A stretch of 64,000 bases of DNA from Ecytonucleospora hepatopenaei (lineage: Eukaryota; Microsporidia; Enterocytozoonidae). The notes beneath the pieces were generated by a model. The model was not told where the DNA came from and ran no database searches. It worked only from the letters and a program-made list of their open reading frames with translations. The DNA is taken from contig JAPMUG010000006.1 of the NCBI GenBank assembly GCA_026692725.1, forward strand, positions 1 to 64,000, read 5' to 3'. The position numbers and the translations under genes were made by a program. This document shows, piece by piece, positions 11,014 to 19,927 of the stretch (positions are counted from its first letter, which is position 1; each line of letters opens with the position of its first letter).

Positions 11014-11370
11014 TATAAATTGTATGTGATTTATAAATATATAGTAAATTGCATTGAACATTATTTAGATCATTGTTTGATTCATTTTATGTTTGTTTTT
11101 TGTGATTTTAAAATTGATGTCAAAAAATATGTTTCTATTTCACTTATTAAGTTAAAAACTATATAAATATATGTAGATAAACCTTAAAAATTTAATCTTT
11201 ACATTTTTGTTAAATATCAATTTTTGTTTGTGTATTGTATTTTAATTATTACATGATAATATTTTAATATATCTTTATTATATAGTAGTGTTTTATTGTT
11301 GTGCATTGATATTTAAATGTAATAAGAAAGTTAGTTTAATCAAACATTTGTTTATAATGCATAAAAATTT
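11014..11370. other. gene-free spacer
   Basis: AT-rich intergenic sequence between the broken macro-domain gene and the forkhead gene. I see no gene or structured element. Confidence 0.6.
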
Positions 11371-11730
11371 ATGCTAAATACAAAAGTAAAAATAAAAAAG
11401 AATTTTACTTATAAACAATTGATTATAGATGCCATTAATTCTTTTCCTAATAAAAAAGCCACTAGCAATGATATTTTTACATATGCAATAAGTAACTATC
11501 CTGACCTATTTACAAACATTAATGCTATGACTTGGAAAAACAATATTAGACAATTACTTTCTAAATGCTGTGAATTTGTTAGGGTTAAAGAAAATGCTTG
11601 TATATGTAAAAAATGTAATTTATGTTTGACAAATTGCCAAAAATATGCTTGGATGTATATTTCTAAAGAAACTTTATTAAAACATACAAAAGCATTAAAA
11701 CGTTGCTTAAATTTTAACAGTTCTATTTAA
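11371..11730 (+). CDS. small forkhead (winged-helix) protein, 119 aa
   Basis: A DNA-binding forkhead domain fills most of the protein (about residues 12-75). FTYKQLIIDAINSFPNKKAT matches the first helices, DIFTYAISNYPDLF the second, and MTWKNNIRQLLSKCCEFVRV the recognition helix, the equivalent of the W-x-N-S-I-R-H-x-L-S core of the family. A short cysteine cluster follows (CICKKCNLCLTNC, about 88-100), which may bind metal. Length is far below usual forkhead factors, leaving little beyond the DNA-binding domain. It probably acts as a nuclear transcription regulator. No CCC motif is seen upstream. The C to N variation at the recognition helix weakens the call slightly. Confidence 0.7.
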   Translation: MLNTKVKIKKNFTYKQLIIDAINSFPNKKATSNDIFTYAISNYPDLFTNINAMTWKNNIRQLLSKCCEFVRVKENACICKKCNLCLTNCQKYAWMYISKETLLKHTKALKRCLNFNSSI

Positions 11731-12086
11731 ACTAAATATATTTAATATTTTAAAAAATGTAATTTTAAATAAAAAATAATTTTATTTATAGTTTATATGT
11801 TTAGTTTACTATATATTTTTTTTCAACCAGTAGTTAAGTAAAAAATAACACTTGAACCTTTATAATATGATTAAATATTGTTCTTAAATTTAAATTTAAT
11901 TGCTTTGTTACCTTATTTTTTAAATTAATATATATTTTTTTTAAATTTTATTAAAACATTAAAATCATTTACTTATTTAAGTAACTAAACCACTAGTGTA
12001 TAAGAATATATTTTAAAGAGATAAGTATAGTTTTAAATGAAGAAACTTAATATTTAAATAATATTATTTTTATGTTATAATAAACT
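11731..12086. other. gene-free spacer
   Basis: AT-rich intergenic sequence with stops in all frames. Nothing recognisable apart from the start signal of the next gene at its right edge. Confidence 0.6.
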
Positions 12087-12093
12087 TTTACCC
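12087..12093 (+). promoter_or_regulatory. CCC-type start signal (TTTACCC)
   Basis: TTTACCC lies 14 bases before ATG 12108 of the acyl-CoA synthetase, matching the microsporidian CCC-like upstream motif and supporting that start. Confidence 0.6.
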
Positions 12094-12107
12094 TCTTATA
12101 TTTTTTA

Positions 12108-13988
12108 ATGCAAGAAAAGTTAGTAAAAGTTAAAAATGGTGTTTATGAACATTTACTGTTTGATCAGGTAGATGAAGATTATAAAAATGAACCTAGCACC
12201 TTATTAGATATGTTTTTGCGTAGACTTAAAAAGAACAACAATTCAGAACTTTTTGGTGTTATAAAAAATGACAGTGTTAAATACATAACAACAGAAGATT
12301 TTTATAGAAAATTTAAAAAAATAGCTTCTTTTCTTTTTACTGAGACAAAGGAAAAAGAACTAATAGGCATATATGCAGTAAACTGTCTAGAATGGGCAAT
12401 AGTAGAATATGCTGGATATCTGGTAAACTGCACAAATGTTCCTCTCTACTCTACCTTCCAACCCAGTGCACTGGAATATGTTTTAAAGGAAACAGAAATG
12501 AAAATATTATTTGCTTCTTCTCAAAAAGCTAATAATCTGTATGAAACTGTTTTAAAAAGAGATAATGATTTAAACAGCCAAAATATTTCATCATTAGAAA
12601 AAATTGTTTTATTTGACAGGGATGAAAATGTTAGAAAATTATACGAGGAAATAAATATTAAGGTTATGTTTTTTGATGATTTACTTGAAAAGAACTATGA
12701 TGAAGATAGTGAAGATATAGAGCTAGATAGAAGACCTAAAGGAAGCGATACTGCCACCATTTGCTATACAAGTGGTACTTCAGGTACTCCAAAAGGAGTT
12801 GTTTTAAAACACAGTGCCTTTTGCATCCATATTTGTGGATATAAAATAGTTAGTGCTGCTAATTTATTTCCCCCATCAGAAAGTGTCACCTATTTGTCAT
12901 ATTTACCATTGGCTCATGTTTTTGAAAGAATATGTTTTACGGTTGTTATGTCTACAGGGGGTAGAATTGTGTTTTTTAGAGGAAATCCAAAAATGCTTCA
13001 AATGGATTATGAAATAGCACAGCCTGATTTTATAGCAGCGGTTCCACGTGTTTTAAATCTATTTGAAGAAAGAATCAATGAAACTGTCTCTAATTTGAAT
13101 TTTATTAAGAAATTTTTATTTAAGGTTTGTTTATGGTGGAAAAGAAAGTGTGTTAGAAAGGGAAATGTAAAAAGTTGGCTTGTTGATAAATTGGTCTTTA
13201 ATAAAGTAAGTAAAAAGTTTGGCGGTAATCTAAAGTATTGCTTGACTGGTGGTGCATCTATAAATCCTAATACTGTTGAATTTCTACAGTCTACTTTATG
13301 CATGAAGATTTTTCAGGGATACGGAATGACAGAAGGGTTAGCTGCAAATATAGTACAACCAATTTCTGATATTGCTATGGATAATGTAGGCATTTCATTT
13401 ACATCTTGTAAACTAAGATTAAAACCAGTTGAAAGCTTTCCATATGAAAATTATGGAGAACTGCTAATGTCAGGAAAATCCTTAACTTCTGGTTACTTCA
13501 AACAGCCTGAAAAAACAGAAGAGTTGTGGGAAGAAATCGATGGAGAGAAATGGCTTAAAACAGGAGATGTTTTTAAGTTTGAAAATGATAGATTTTATTG
13601 CGTAGGTAGAGTTAAAGAAATGTTTAAAACCAGTTATGGAGAGTATATAGTACCTGAACATGTTGAAAATTGTTTTGTAGGTGGTTGTATAGAAGATATT
13701 TACATAACAGGTACACGTGATTCAGATAGTCTTTGTGCAGTTGTAGTATCATCTAAAAAGGAATGGCAGGAAGAGGATAAAATGTTAAAATACATTCGTG
13801 ACAAAGGAATGCAATTGGCACAGATAAGGAAAATAACAAAATATGAAATACCTAAAGCTGTATATGTTATAAATACACCATTTATGGAATTAGAAAATGG
13901 TGAACTTATAACACCATCCATGAAGAAAAGAAGAGGTAAATTATATGATTATTTTAAAGAAGAAATAGAAAGTAGACTTAAAAAGTAA
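12108..13988 (+). CDS. long-chain acyl-CoA synthetase
   Basis: Activates fatty acids to acyl-CoA with ATP, through an acyl-AMP intermediate. At 626 aa it has the usual length of the eukaryotic ACSL/FAA family. Seen in order: AMP-binding P-loop TICYTSGTSGTPKGV (about 217-231), the linker region YLPLAHVFER (about 265-275), the GYGMTEG motif (about 402-408), and the C-terminal hinge TGDVFKFENDRFYCVGR with a catalytic-lysine region after VKEMFKTSYGEYI. No signal peptide; probably membrane-associated through the surface. It likely serves import and use of host fatty acids, as these parasites depend on host lipids (inference). A TTTACCC signal sits just upstream. Intact. Confidence 0.95.
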   Translation: MQEKLVKVKNGVYEHLLFDQVDEDYKNEPSTLLDMFLRRLKKNNNSELFGVIKNDSVKYITTEDFYRKFKKIASFLFTETKEKELIGIYAVNCLEWAIVEYAGYLVNCTNVPLYSTFQPSALEYVLKETEMKILFASSQKANNLYETVLKRDNDLNSQNISSLEKIVLFDRDENVRKLYEEINIKVMFFDDLLEKNYDEDSEDIELDRRPKGSDTATICYTSGTSGTPKGVVLKHSAFCIHICGYKIVSAANLFPPSESVTYLSYLPLAHVFERICFTVVMSTGGRIVFFRGNPKMLQMDYEIAQPDFIAAVPRVLNLFEERINETVSNLNFIKKFLFKVCLWWKRKCVRKGNVKSWLVDKLVFNKVSKKFGGNLKYCLTGGASINPNTVEFLQSTLCMKIFQGYGMTEGLAANIVQPISDIAMDNVGISFTSCKLRLKPVESFPYENYGELLMSGKSLTSGYFKQPEKTEELWEEIDGEKWLKTGDVFKFENDRFYCVGRVKEMFKTSYGEYIVPEHVENCFVGGCIEDIYITGTRDSDSLCAVVVSSKKEWQEEDKMLKYIRDKGMQLAQIRKITKYEIPKAVYVINTPFMELENGELITPSMKKRRGKLYDYFKEEIESRLKK

Positions 13989-14168
13989 AATGAAATAAAT
14001 TTTTGTTTTTTTAACCTTGAAAATATTTTTATAACATTGTTAATTATAATTTAAAAATTAACTTTTATTTCTAATATAATAGTTGTATAATATATAATAC
14101 TTATACATTATATAATAGTTTAAATTTTTTTATTATTTTTATTCAATAAACATAGAAAGTAAGTAGAA

Positions 14169-14336
14169 ATGACCAAAAATATAAATCTTTTTGAAGATGA
14201 AATACAAAATATGATAGAAAATGTAGAACAAGAATTAGAATGCATACATAAAGTATCTAATCTATTAACTAAAGAAATTGATAATTTACATTATGAAAAC
14301 AATATTTTATTTAAATTAATTAAAAACAATAAGTAA
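14169..14336 (+). CDS. small coiled-coil protein, 55 aa
   Basis: A short ORF from ATG 14169 to TAA 14336. Composition is E/N/I/L-rich, with heptad-like spacing (FEDEIQNMIENVEQELECIH), suggesting one helix that forms a coiled coil. It sits between the acyl-CoA synthetase and the convergent VTC gene, only 15 bp from the latter's stop. No motif upstream. Such tiny helical proteins are often subunits of kinetochore or trafficking complexes, but I cannot assign one. The ORF could be chance, though its composition differs from the flanking spacer. Confidence 0.5.
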   Translation: MTKNINLFEDEIQNMIENVEQELECIHKVSNLLTKEIDNLHYENNILFKLIKNNK

Positions 14337-14351
14337 AATATTATTATTTAT

Positions 14352-16388
14352 TTAATGTATCAAATATTTGCCTCCCTTCATGGGAAATTTAAAAATCACT
14401 GAAAAAATTAAAGCAACCACAAACATTCCTATAAGCATAATAGGTCCTTTTCCATCATCATATGGTCCAGGATCTCTGTTTCTTATTTTTTCTGCCCTCC
14501 ATGCAAATAAATGCAGTGCATAACATGCAAATAATATTGCTAACAATACCATTATTGCTCCACAAACATTTGACCTAAAACTTTCTAATCCTAACATTGC
14601 TGTTCCTAATCCTCCTAAAAATATTGAAAATTGCACCCATCTCAGGAAAGTCCTTTCATTTGCAAAAAATACCTTAGGTTCCACCCTCACTGGAATATTT
14701 ATACGTGTTGTATTGTTTTCTAAATATTTAAGGTTATTTTTATGGTCACTGTGATCCAAAATACTGTTTGAAATTGAATTAGTATCTTTACTATTTGTCT
14801 TGCTGCTTACTTCACTTACATTGTAATTTCCATTAAACTCTTTTCTCCTTCCTATTGCCAAAAATTCATCTTTTCTTATGTCTGTACGCATTTGCGGCAA
14901 CCAATATGGAATTTTTTCCAGTTCCATGTGCAGTATTGCTGTTCCGTGTAAAAATTTGCTAAATTTATGTACGTGTTCTACGTATGCACTTGCTAAAATA
15001 TTTTCTATCCATTTTGGCTTTGTTTCATCCACTGATGTTGTTTTTACCTCTAAAATTGCATGGGGAAATCTCACTATATTTTTATCATCCAATGCTCTAA
15101 ATGGCCATTCTGTATTTACAAAATCACTTCTTCTCCACAACCTGTTTGTAAAATTACTTTCTTTTATTTTGAAATTTTTGCTGATTTTTTCTATGTACTT
15201 TGCTCTTTCGTCTATCATACATAAATTTGTGTCCAGACTTATACGTACTGCATTATCATTAGGTAGCTGGAATGCTATTCTTTTATAAAATGTCCTGACT
15301 GATGGAAATAAATTTTGGTTTAATATTGCACTTTGTATTTCATTATAAAGGAGTTTTACTTCTTCTTCATTGTCAGTTTTTGTTTTTTCTTCTTTAGATT
15401 TAACATTCATTTCTTTCACATGTTTCCAAATATCTTTTCCTGTTATAAAATCATCCACATATTTTTCTTTTATTTTAAACCTCAATTTTTTTGATTTTTC
15501 CCCTGTCCAACTTTCACAATGTCTTTTTCTTTCTACAAAAACAACATTGTTTTCATTTTTAAGATCTCCATAAAAACGTATTCTTATTGCTTCTGCACCC
15601 TCATTCTTCTGCAATCTTCCCATATACAGTTCATGATCCTCATTGTCAAAATATACTGAACTTACACACGTATCATGTGTTTTATGGTTCCATGCTGCAT
15701 ATGGTGAAATATTGCCTGCATTTTCTTGCTTCTTTTCTGTAAACACATATACAGGTAAATGTCTTACAATCGCCAATTTCAGTGCCATTAAATTATCCAT
15801 ATGTACCCAATACTTATTTGTTTTTCTTATAAATGCCAAATTATTTATATTTGATTCTTTTTTATCCTGCTCTATATACTTATCTTTTAGTTTTAAATTT
15901 AATTTTGAATTTTGATATATTAGTGCATCTAAGTGATCAATTGCATTTAACTTTTGTTCTAGTATCCTGCTATATGTACCTTTAAGATTTAAACCACTTC
16001 TTTTATCACTGTGTTTTATCAATTTTTTAAACCCAATAATGTTTATGCGTATAAACTCCGCAAAACTTTTCATTTCCTCCTGCAAATCTTCGAAAATAAT
16101 TGTGTAATTATTTTTATCTAATAAAATATGTTTTTTACTTTTGCTTTTTTCAAAAGGTTCATTTTCTTCGTTTTTTATCTCTTTTTCATATAAACACAGC
16201 TTTTCCTTAAATTTTTCTGTTTCTCTATTTATAAAATCAAATACTCTGTTAAATTCTTCCTGGATAATTTGAGCATGTTTTGATATATCTTCTTTTGCAA
16301 TAAGTTTTGTTAATGCATCATACCGTATGTACTTATTATCATATTTTTCATAATCTGCATGTTTCTTTAAATATTCTGCAAACGACAT
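14352..16388 (-). CDS. SPX-VTC polyphosphate polymerase (Vtc4-like)
   Basis: Catalytic-type subunit of the vacuolar transporter chaperone complex, which makes polyphosphate from ATP and moves it across the membrane. The N-terminal SPX domain (about 1-150; MSFAEYLKKH, then KHSDKRSGLNLKGTYSRIL) senses inositol pyrophosphates. The tunnel-shaped CYTH-like core (about 200-520) shows SVYFDNEDHELYMGRL, AIRIRFYG, VFVERKRHCESWTGEKSKK, RFKIKEKYV and HAILEVKTT, with the basic residues expected for catalysis. The C-terminal DUF202 part begins NERTFLRWVQFSIFLGG (about 580) and has three membrane segments. Length of 678 aa is typical. No intact partner subunits are in this window. Confidence 0.93.
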   Translation of the reverse strand: MSFAEYLKKHADYEKYDNKYIRYDALTKLIAKEDISKHAQIIQEEFNRVFDFINRETEKFKEKLCLYEKEIKNEENEPFEKSKSKKHILLDKNNYTIIFEDLQEEMKSFAEFIRINIIGFKKLIKHSDKRSGLNLKGTYSRILEQKLNAIDHLDALIYQNSKLNLKLKDKYIEQDKKESNINNLAFIRKTNKYWVHMDNLMALKLAIVRHLPVYVFTEKKQENAGNISPYAAWNHKTHDTCVSSVYFDNEDHELYMGRLQKNEGAEAIRIRFYGDLKNENNVVFVERKRHCESWTGEKSKKLRFKIKEKYVDDFITGKDIWKHVKEMNVKSKEEKTKTDNEEEVKLLYNEIQSAILNQNLFPSVRTFYKRIAFQLPNDNAVRISLDTNLCMIDERAKYIEKISKNFKIKESNFTNRLWRRSDFVNTEWPFRALDDKNIVRFPHAILEVKTTSVDETKPKWIENILASAYVEHVHKFSKFLHGTAILHMELEKIPYWLPQMRTDIRKDEFLAIGRRKEFNGNYNVSEVSSKTNSKDTNSISNSILDHSDHKNNLKYLENNTTRINIPVRVEPKVFFANERTFLRWVQFSIFLGGLGTAMLGLESFRSNVCGAIMVLLAILFACYALHLFAWRAEKIRNRDPGPYDDGKGPIMLIGMFVVALIFSVIFKFPMKGGKYLIH

Positions 16389-16590
16389 TTGTTATAACAT
16401 TGTTTTAAATATTTTAAATTTACTCAAAACCAAAACATAAAAAGGCTATAAATTTTAGATCAAAATTTTTAAGAAAATTTTGATCAAACAAAGATAAGAA
16501 AATTTCTAAATATAAAATTAAGGTTATAAAACACTAAAATCTGAATATTTTTTTCTTTGATCAGTTTTTAAAAATTTATCAAAAAGATTG

Positions 16591-16595
16591 ACCCC
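16591..16595 (+). promoter_or_regulatory. CCC-type start signal (ACCCC)
   Basis: ACCCC 13 bases before ATG 16609 supports the start of the type I membrane protein. Confidence 0.5.
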
Positions 16596-16608
16596 TATTT
16601 AAGATAAA

Positions 16609-17772
16609 ATGATTTTGTCAACCATATTTAACAAGATGTTGCTTACGAACGTTTTTAACAAATTTGTATTAGCAGAAAAAGAAGAAACTATACCAGCAAA
16701 CACCAGTTTAATTATTCCAAAAGAGTCAAAGATTCATGTCACAATGACAATAACTAAATACTCTAGTTGGAAAGCTTGGCAATATGTCTATCAAAATCAA
16801 GGATTTTACATTATGAGTCCTACTGGTACAACTTTTGCTACAAAAGAGTATACACTTGAATGGTTTATTGAAAAGAATACAACTGTAAAGTATAATGATG
16901 AACTTTACACGTGTGAAAGAGGTGTCTCTAATATTTCAGTAGAAGAAGGTGTCATTAAACCGGTAGATGAAAACAATACTTTGTTATGTAAACCTTTGGA
17001 TAAAAATAGAAATGTTAGGTTAGAAACTTTAAATATGAATGCCAATCTTAAAAACTCTCAGTTGGTTGAAATTTTACTTAAAGAAAATAATGGTTTTGAA
17101 ATAAAAAACAATAACATATCAATAAAAGATCTTGAAAGCGTTTTACAGGTTGATTACGTAGGAGAAAATGATGCAAAAGAATTTAAAAGATCTAGAATTC
17201 TATTTCAGAATGATGCACAGAAAGACGAATTTTTAAACTCAAAAATTTATATTTTCCCAATAAAACTTGATTGGTTAAAAAAAGCATCAACTTATGATAA
17301 AGATGATATATTCAAACACAAATTTGCTTTTGAAGTTGTTGATGATTGCAAAGTTTCTTTCAAAACATCAGAAAAAATAAGTGATAAAGTCTTTAGAGAT
17401 GCTGATAAGAAAGCTGAAGAAAAGAAGAAAAAGAAGGCTGAAGAAAAAAAGAAAAGGGATGAAGAAAAAAAGAAAAAACATGATGAACAAAAGAAAAAAC
17501 ATGATGAACAAAATAAACCCAAAGAGCCTAAAATTATTTACAAAAGTGTTTCTGAAGAAGAAAGTTCGTCTATACAAGAAAGTAGTTTAGAAGAAGTTGT
17601 TGAAGAAGGAGTTGAGGTTGAAGAAGGAAAGAAAATATTAGGCCTAACTAGAAATCAGCTGATTATGATTGGTGTTTTAGGGGGTATTTTGGTACTTTTT
17701 TTGATTGTTGTTTTTTTCTTGGCGTTATCATCTCCTCGAAAAGATATTCATTCTGAAGTATTGAGGAATTAA
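16609..17772 (+). CDS. type I membrane protein with K/E coiled region
   Basis: 387 aa. A hydrophobic N-terminus (MILSTIFNKMLLTNVFNKFVLA) looks like a signal peptide cleaved near residue 22. An extracellular or lumenal domain of about 240 residues follows, then a highly charged Lys/Glu stretch (about 265-305) likely forming a single long helix, an acidic patch, one TM helix (about 350-372; LIMIGVLGGILVLFLIVVFF) and a short cytoplasmic tail. I do not recognise the family. The gene leads a small group of membrane proteins (16609-19771). Surface or secretory-pathway location is inferred from topology. Confidence 0.75.
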   Translation: MILSTIFNKMLLTNVFNKFVLAEKEETIPANTSLIIPKESKIHVTMTITKYSSWKAWQYVYQNQGFYIMSPTGTTFATKEYTLEWFIEKNTTVKYNDELYTCERGVSNISVEEGVIKPVDENNTLLCKPLDKNRNVRLETLNMNANLKNSQLVEILLKENNGFEIKNNNISIKDLESVLQVDYVGENDAKEFKRSRILFQNDAQKDEFLNSKIYIFPIKLDWLKKASTYDKDDIFKHKFAFEVVDDCKVSFKTSEKISDKVFRDADKKAEEKKKKKAEEKKKRDEEKKKKHDEQKKKHDEQNKPKEPKIIYKSVSEEESSSIQESSLEEVVEEGVEVEEGKKILGLTRNQLIMIGVLGGILVLFLIVVFFLALSSPRKDIHSEVLRN

Positions 17773-17837
17773 TTTTTTAATTCTTAATAAATTAACTTAG
17801 AATATTTTTGTGTTTTCTTTTTAAGCTTACATTTTGC

Positions 17838-18356
17838 ATGAAAATACAGGTTTTTATTGATTTGTTTTGCACTCTTTTAAATAACTATGCTCTTAATATA
17901 GCAAGCAAAACACTATTACGATTTACTTCACTGTTACTTATTTGTGGGATGGCCATTACAATATTGTTTATGTGTCTAATAATTTATTCTTATAAAAGAA
18001 GTTACCCAAATATTATAGAAAATGGATATATTTTAGACATGGAAATAAGGGCATTTATAGATGACAGGTATGTTAGTATGAAAGATAAAGTTACAGGAGG
18101 TCTGGAAAAAACAAAATCTAAATATTTGGAAAATGATAAGTTGTGTATTGCTGAATTTGATCAAGTTTCAGATTATATTTTACTATTTTTATATATTTCA
18201 CTTGGTGTTTTGATAGTTACATATTTATTTACAAAGCTATTTGTATACATAAAAATTTCTAAGAACAAAAAAGCAGTTCCTGAAATGCAAAATATACGCC
18301 GTGCCGCAATGTCCACTGGTTCACTTCAAAAACTAAAAGTTGTTACCAAGAAATAA
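17838..18356 (+). CDS. two-TM membrane protein, 172 aa
   Basis: Start set at the first ATG (17838; MKIQVFIDLF); the frame upstream would need a TTG. Two hydrophobic segments are seen, near residues 31-52 (LLLICGMAITILFMCLIIY) and 120-145 (YILLFLYISLGVLIVTYLF), separated by a polar loop of about 65 residues. The tail is basic (VVTKK). This suggests both ends in the cytosol and a lumenal loop, but family unknown. It lies 65 bp downstream of another membrane protein on the same strand. Confidence 0.65.
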   Translation: MKIQVFIDLFCTLLNNYALNIASKTLLRFTSLLLICGMAITILFMCLIIYSYKRSYPNIIENGYILDMEIRAFIDDRYVSMKDKVTGGLEKTKSKYLENDKLCIAEFDQVSDYILLFLYISLGVLIVTYLFTKLFVYIKISKNKKAVPEMQNIRRAAMSTGSLQKLKVVTKK

Positions 18357-18464
18357 TTTGTCATTAAATTTATTTACTCGTTTATTGGACTGTTTTTATT
18401 GTTTAAAATAAAACCCTCCTATTTTTCTAAAAACAAACAAATATTATTTGCATAAATACCTAAA

Positions 18465-18965
18465 ATGAAATTTGAGTGTTATATAGAGGGTGATTTCACA
18501 CATGTAAAAGGATGTTTGCTAATACCAAGATTTGAAATAAAAATTGAGTGTGGCTGTTGTAAAAAAATAAAAGAAAACATACGTATTGATGGTAATAAAA
18601 CCGTTGAAAAAGAATTTGCAAAAAATAAAGATCCAGCTAAATATAATTTCACAATTAAATGTGAGTGTGGAACAGATATTTGTGTTAACGTTAGTGAACC
18701 TGAAAATAAAATTAAATGTGTAGATAAAGAAGGAGAAAATGAAATTAAAATATGTCCAGTTGAAAATGAAAAATGTGTTTTAATGAATTTTTGGTCAGAA
18801 GGAGGCGTTGTTACAGATGTTGATAACGTACAGCTGACAGTAGTTGCAGATACATTGGAAAGATTTGAAAATGTGGACATAAAAAAGCAAGTGGTAGCAG
18901 AACAAAAAGACAATCACCAGTGTTTTATAGAAAATTTTAAACTAAAAGTCATACAGGTTAATTAA
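18465..18965 (+). CDS. DUF866/CXXC zinc-binding protein (C1orf123-like)
   Basis: 166 aa, matching the length of the DUF866 (UPF0587) family. Two CXXC-type pairs are visible: ECGCCKK (about 28-33) and KCECGTDIC (about 66-72), which in the family hold one zinc ion between two beta-barrel halves. The later stretch VLMNFWSEGGVVTDVDNVQLT resembles the family's conserved FxPxGxWxxxG...F motif region. No membrane segment. Family function is poorly defined; human and yeast members have been linked to metal handling. Assignment rests on motif spacing and size. Confidence 0.6.
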   Translation: MKFECYIEGDFTHVKGCLLIPRFEIKIECGCCKKIKENIRIDGNKTVEKEFAKNKDPAKYNFTIKCECGTDICVNVSEPENKIKCVDKEGENEIKICPVENEKCVLMNFWSEGGVVTDVDNVQLTVVADTLERFENVDIKKQVVAEQKDNHQCFIENFKLKVIQVN

Positions 18966-19021
18966 AATCAATAAACTTTTCAAATAAAATAAAAATATTT
19001 TTAATAATCATGATAATTTAT

Positions 19022-19771
19022 TTAAGGTTGCATTGAATCATCTGCATTTAATCCTTCTGCAGATTTCTTCTTTTGTTGCAAATAAAAGTAGTAACCAGCA
19101 ATAAGAACCAATGATACTAATACCAAAACTAACACAATAATTCCAAATACTTTTAAGCCACTAACTGATGAAGAACCAGCAATTTCCAATTTTCCATCCT
19201 TTTCAGTAATTTCAATTAAGCCTGTTTTGTATTCCTTATTGTTTAAAGAAAAAGAAATAAACATTACACCTTTCTTGTCAGTAAGTGCTCCTTTAAGACC
19301 TGATTCCATAACGCATGGTTTAATAGTTTTTGAGCCCAAAAATTCAGATTCAAAATCAGCTACTTTTGATGCATCATAACCACTTATAAAACTTACTACC
19401 GCAGCAGGGAGTTCCTTTTTGTTTTTTTCTACTGCCTTTTTAAGAGCCTCAAATTTTTCTTTGCTATCCAAAGAAGCTAATTCGTCCTTTACGCTGCTGC
19501 TATTCTTTAAGAAATCATAAACTTCTTGGTTGTTTATTAAGATGTCAGTCCCTGTCTTCAAAGTAAGATCTGCTGCCTTTTCTCCTTTTTCTTTTGCACT
19601 AAATGCGCTAATGTTAGTCAAATCATTCTTTCCATCAAATGCTTGGTTTAACTCAATGTTAGAGCCAAATACTGTGTGAGATACTGCTGTTCCCTTGTTC
19701 TTACTGTGAATTTCACTAATCTTCTCATCCTCTGCTCTAATGAAATTTAATAATATTGTAGAAAATAACAT
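19022..19771 (-). CDS. type I membrane protein, 249 aa
   Basis: The N-terminus MLFSTILLNFIRAEDE reads as a short signal peptide. A Lys/Ser/Asp-rich lumenal domain (about 15-205) follows, then one TM helix (about 208-231; VFGIIVLVLVLVSLVLIAGYY) and a short tail starting QQKKK. ACCCCTA directly precedes the ATG on the coding strand, supporting the start. No recognised domain. It resembles the protein at 16609 in layout but not clearly in sequence. Confidence 0.75.
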   Translation of the reverse strand: MLFSTILLNFIRAEDEKISEIHSKNKGTAVSHTVFGSNIELNQAFDGKNDLTNISAFSAKEKGEKAADLTLKTGTDILINNQEVYDFLKNSSSVKDELASLDSKEKFEALKKAVEKNKKELPAAVVSFISGYDASKVADFESEFLGSKTIKPCVMESGLKGALTDKKGVMFISFSLNNKEYKTGLIEITEKDGKLEIAGSSSVSGLKVFGIIVLVLVLVSLVLIAGYYFYLQQKKKSAEGLNADDSMQP

Positions 19772-19772
19772 A

Positions 19773-19776
19773 GGGG
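19773..19776 (-). promoter_or_regulatory. CCC-type start signal (minus strand CCCC)
   Basis: On the minus strand TTTACCCCT ends one base before the ATG at 19771, among the tightest CCC-to-ATG spacings in the window. Confidence 0.6.
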
Positions 19777-19927
19777 TAAAATTTTTAAAAATTTATAAAT
19801 GAAAAAAGGAGCAAGTAAAGGATTAAATTAAATGAAAATTATAAGAAAATTAAAAAACGTTTATTCTTATAAATTAAAAATTTTTTGGTTTTTTTGATAA
19901 ATTTTTTGTTATATACAAAGGTTTGTT

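Noticed and set aside
17808..17837. N-terminal extension of the two-TM protein
   Set aside because: Requires a TTG start; the next in-frame ATG gives a sound protein.
18479..18913. Long antisense frame opposite the DUF866 gene, and similar antisense frames in the myosin, VTC and E1 genes
   Set aside because: Shadow frames of strongly coding sequence with no start signals or protein-like motifs.
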